Shown here: positions 63,094 through 64,000 of the stretch, piece after piece | Layout: each line of letters begins with the position of its first letter | Position numbering within the stretch: position 1 is the first letter of the stretch | DNA from: CAZCVI01 sp964502145 | GTDB lineage: Bacteria; Acidobacteriota; Aminicenantia; UBA2199 | Direction of reading: 5' to 3' | DNA: 64,000 bases | NCBI GenBank assembly: GCA_964502145.1 | Contig: CAZCVI010000002.1 | Span: forward strand, 62,001-126,000 | The notes under the pieces: model-generated | Seen by the model: only the letters and a program-made list of their open reading frames with translations | Database searches by the model: none | What the model was told of the DNA's origin: nothing | Program-made: the position numbers and the translations under genes

Positions 63094-63438
63094 ATGGCCA
63101 ACACACAGAGGATTTTGAAAGTTTATATGGATTCCCGCGGTAAAGAGCCTTTTATTGAGTGGTTGGAATCGATAAAGGACCGTAAAAACAGAAGTAGGAT
63201 TATTACTAGATTGGATCGTTTGGAAGTCGGTAATCCCGGTGATTCCCGCCATTTGGGTAATGGGTTGTTTGAACTACGCTTGGACTTTGGCCCCGGCTTT
63301 CGGATTTATTATGGTGAAGATGACGCGGTGATCCTAATTTTGCTGGTGGGTGGCGATAAAGGGACGCAATCCGCAGATATCAAAAAAGCCCAATCTTATT
63401 GGAAGAGGTATCAGGAGGAAAAAAATGAGAAATTTTAG
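63094..63438 (+). CDS. HigB/RelE-type toxin (phage Gp49-like family)
   Basis: 114 residues from the ATG at 63094; an upstream in-frame ATG at 63067 is less likely. Family pattern: SRGKEPFIEWLESIKDRKNR, LGNGLFELRLDFGPGFRIYYG and LLVGGDKGTQ with a closing SYWKRYQEE. Predicted ribosome-associated mRNA interferase. It overlaps the antitoxin gene by 14 bp, toxin first as in higBA. Ends in TAG. Confidence 0.88.
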   Translation: MANTQRILKVYMDSRGKEPFIEWLESIKDRKNRSRIITRLDRLEVGNPGDSRHLGNGLFELRLDFGPGFRIYYGEDDAVILILLVGGDKGTQSADIKKAQSYWKRYQEEKNEKF

Positions 63439-63751
63439 AGATTATCTAAAAGATAAATTGGTCGATCAAGCAGAAGCAGTTTCTTATCTAAATGTCGCCC
63501 TGGAAGAGTATGAAAAAGATCACGATGCCGATGCTTTTTTGCTGGCACTACGTACAGTTACCGAGGCAAATGGCGGTATCTCTGAATTGGCAAAAAAAAC
63601 CAATCTAAACAGGCAACACCTGTATCGGTCATTATCAAACAAAGGAAATCCCAGACTGATTACACTGGAAACAGTTTTGCATGGACTGGGACTCCGGTTG
63701 TCTATTGTCCCTCTTGGAAACAAAAGTCTGGAGACGGAGCACAGAGTATAA
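63425..63751 (+). CDS. HigA-type antitoxin with HTH
   Basis: 108 residues from the ATG at 63425, preceded by AGGAGG inside the toxin gene. Helix-turn-helix GGISELAKKTNLNRQHLYRSL lies near 50-70, then LETVLHGLGLRLSIVPL. Neutralises the toxin and probably represses the pair. Confidence 0.88.
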   Translation: MRNFRDYLKDKLVDQAEAVSYLNVALEEYEKDHDADAFLLALRTVTEANGGISELAKKTNLNRQHLYRSLSNKGNPRLITLETVLHGLGLRLSIVPLGNKSLETEHRV

Positions 63752-63789
63752 ATTTCCTGGCTGTTTCTTCCATCAAGTAGGGGCTTGAG

Positions 63790-63840
63790 CTGTCTCCCCC
63801 ATTTTTCCAAGTAGAAAAACTGTGGCCAGTGCTTTACTTC
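63790..63840. repeat. 51-bp direct repeat, right copy
   Basis: One mismatch to 62999-63049. The following bases up to the window end (63841-64000) contain AGAAGTAAAGAAGTAAAAC but no gene I can support. Confidence 0.9.
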
Positions 63841-64000
63841 TTTACTTTATATTTGTTCAATTGCAAGAAGTAAAGAAGTAAAACACCGTCCCCTTTTTTG
63901 GCCAAGGAATCAATAAATGGCAAATTAAAAGTGCTTCAGCGGGAACCGTATCACCTTTTTTGATCACGTTTTGGCCTTACCAATGACATAAATTTTCATA

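Noticed and set aside
1..64000. A pylT tRNA or pylSBCD genes in the window
   Set aside because: I looked for a CTCTAAA-type anticodon loop on both strands and for pyl-like proteins and found none; they must be elsewhere.
63841..64000. A partial gene at the right edge
   Set aside because: Short open stretches are present but contain stops in each plausible frame and show no domain.

Overview
This looks like a contig from an uncultured anaerobic bacterium of moderate GC, most probably Candidatus Aminicenantes or a close Acidobacteria-like relative. That placement is an inference from protein style: a DUF6599-type secreted protein, a large secreted RIFT-barrel protein with C-terminal domains of a type I associate with Aminicenantes, two-component-style propeller proteins, and many kinase, formylglycine-enzyme (FGE), TIR and Roc conflict-type proteins. 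There is no rRNA or tRNA in the window to confirm it. Two 100-N assembly gaps (27070-27169 and 55283-55382) both fall in repetitive or duplicated sequence.

Layout. 0-4 kb: a P-loop ATPase gene followed by a large STAND-like/Roc GTPase protein that runs off the left edge. 4-13 kb: an MBL hydrolase, a membrane propeller sensor-like protein, a DUF6599 protein, a NatAB-like ABC exporter, an AAA ATPase with a PD-(D/E)XK nuclease domain, and a PHP phosphatase. 13.2-18.6 kb: a methylamine operon read leftwards, in the order mttB, mtbB, two corrinoid proteins, homocysteine S-methyltransferase family protein. mttB and mtbB each contain one in-frame amber codon at the position where these families carry pyrrolysine. 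19-22.5 kb: a membrane protein, a cysteine desulfurase-rhodanese fusion and a C_GCAxxG_C_C protein. 22.7-35 kb: a truncated CoA-transferase fragment, a TIR-FGE protein, an outer-membrane-barrel-like protein, then a leftward operon of a Ser/Thr kinase (J-domain-like N-terminus, FGE C-terminus), a membrane protein with a degenerate dynamin-like G domain, an Hsp70 and a long 14-residue-repeat coiled coil. This last operon is the best candidate for an undescribed system.

35.2-45.3 kb: a nine-gene leftward catabolic operon: isochorismatase-like hydrolase, FdrA, DUF1116 protein, cyclase-family hydrolase, the three subunits of a xanthine-dehydrogenase-type molybdoenzyme, and two CoA-transferase subunits. 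The mix suggests fermentation of a nitrogen heterocycle or a ureido/oxamate compound, with carbamoyl and CoA conservation steps. 45.3-56.7 kb: a repeat-rich island with a RelBE-like pair, a type IIG restriction-modification enzyme, a Schlafen-like AlbA_2 ATPase, an HhH-like protein beside a truncated copy of the restriction gene, a VapBC pair and two tandem Rpn nuclease genes. 56.8-64 kb: the giant secreted RIFT-barrel protein, an unrecognised 501-residue protein, and a HigBA-type pair between 51-bp direct repeats.

The intergenic DNA is unusual. Several unrelated palindromic elements are built from 9-bp phased units (TGGGANNNN, CTGGACNNN, CACGAATTN), alongside a 21-22-bp tandem array, four copies of a GCGCCAGGATGGCGC repeat (one supplies the C-terminal codons of a gene), and hairpins followed by CCGCCGGAGGCAT. 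By my count 10 of 44 visible gene ends use TAG, nearly all in accessory genes, so TAG is a working stop codon here as well as the probable pyrrolysine codon.
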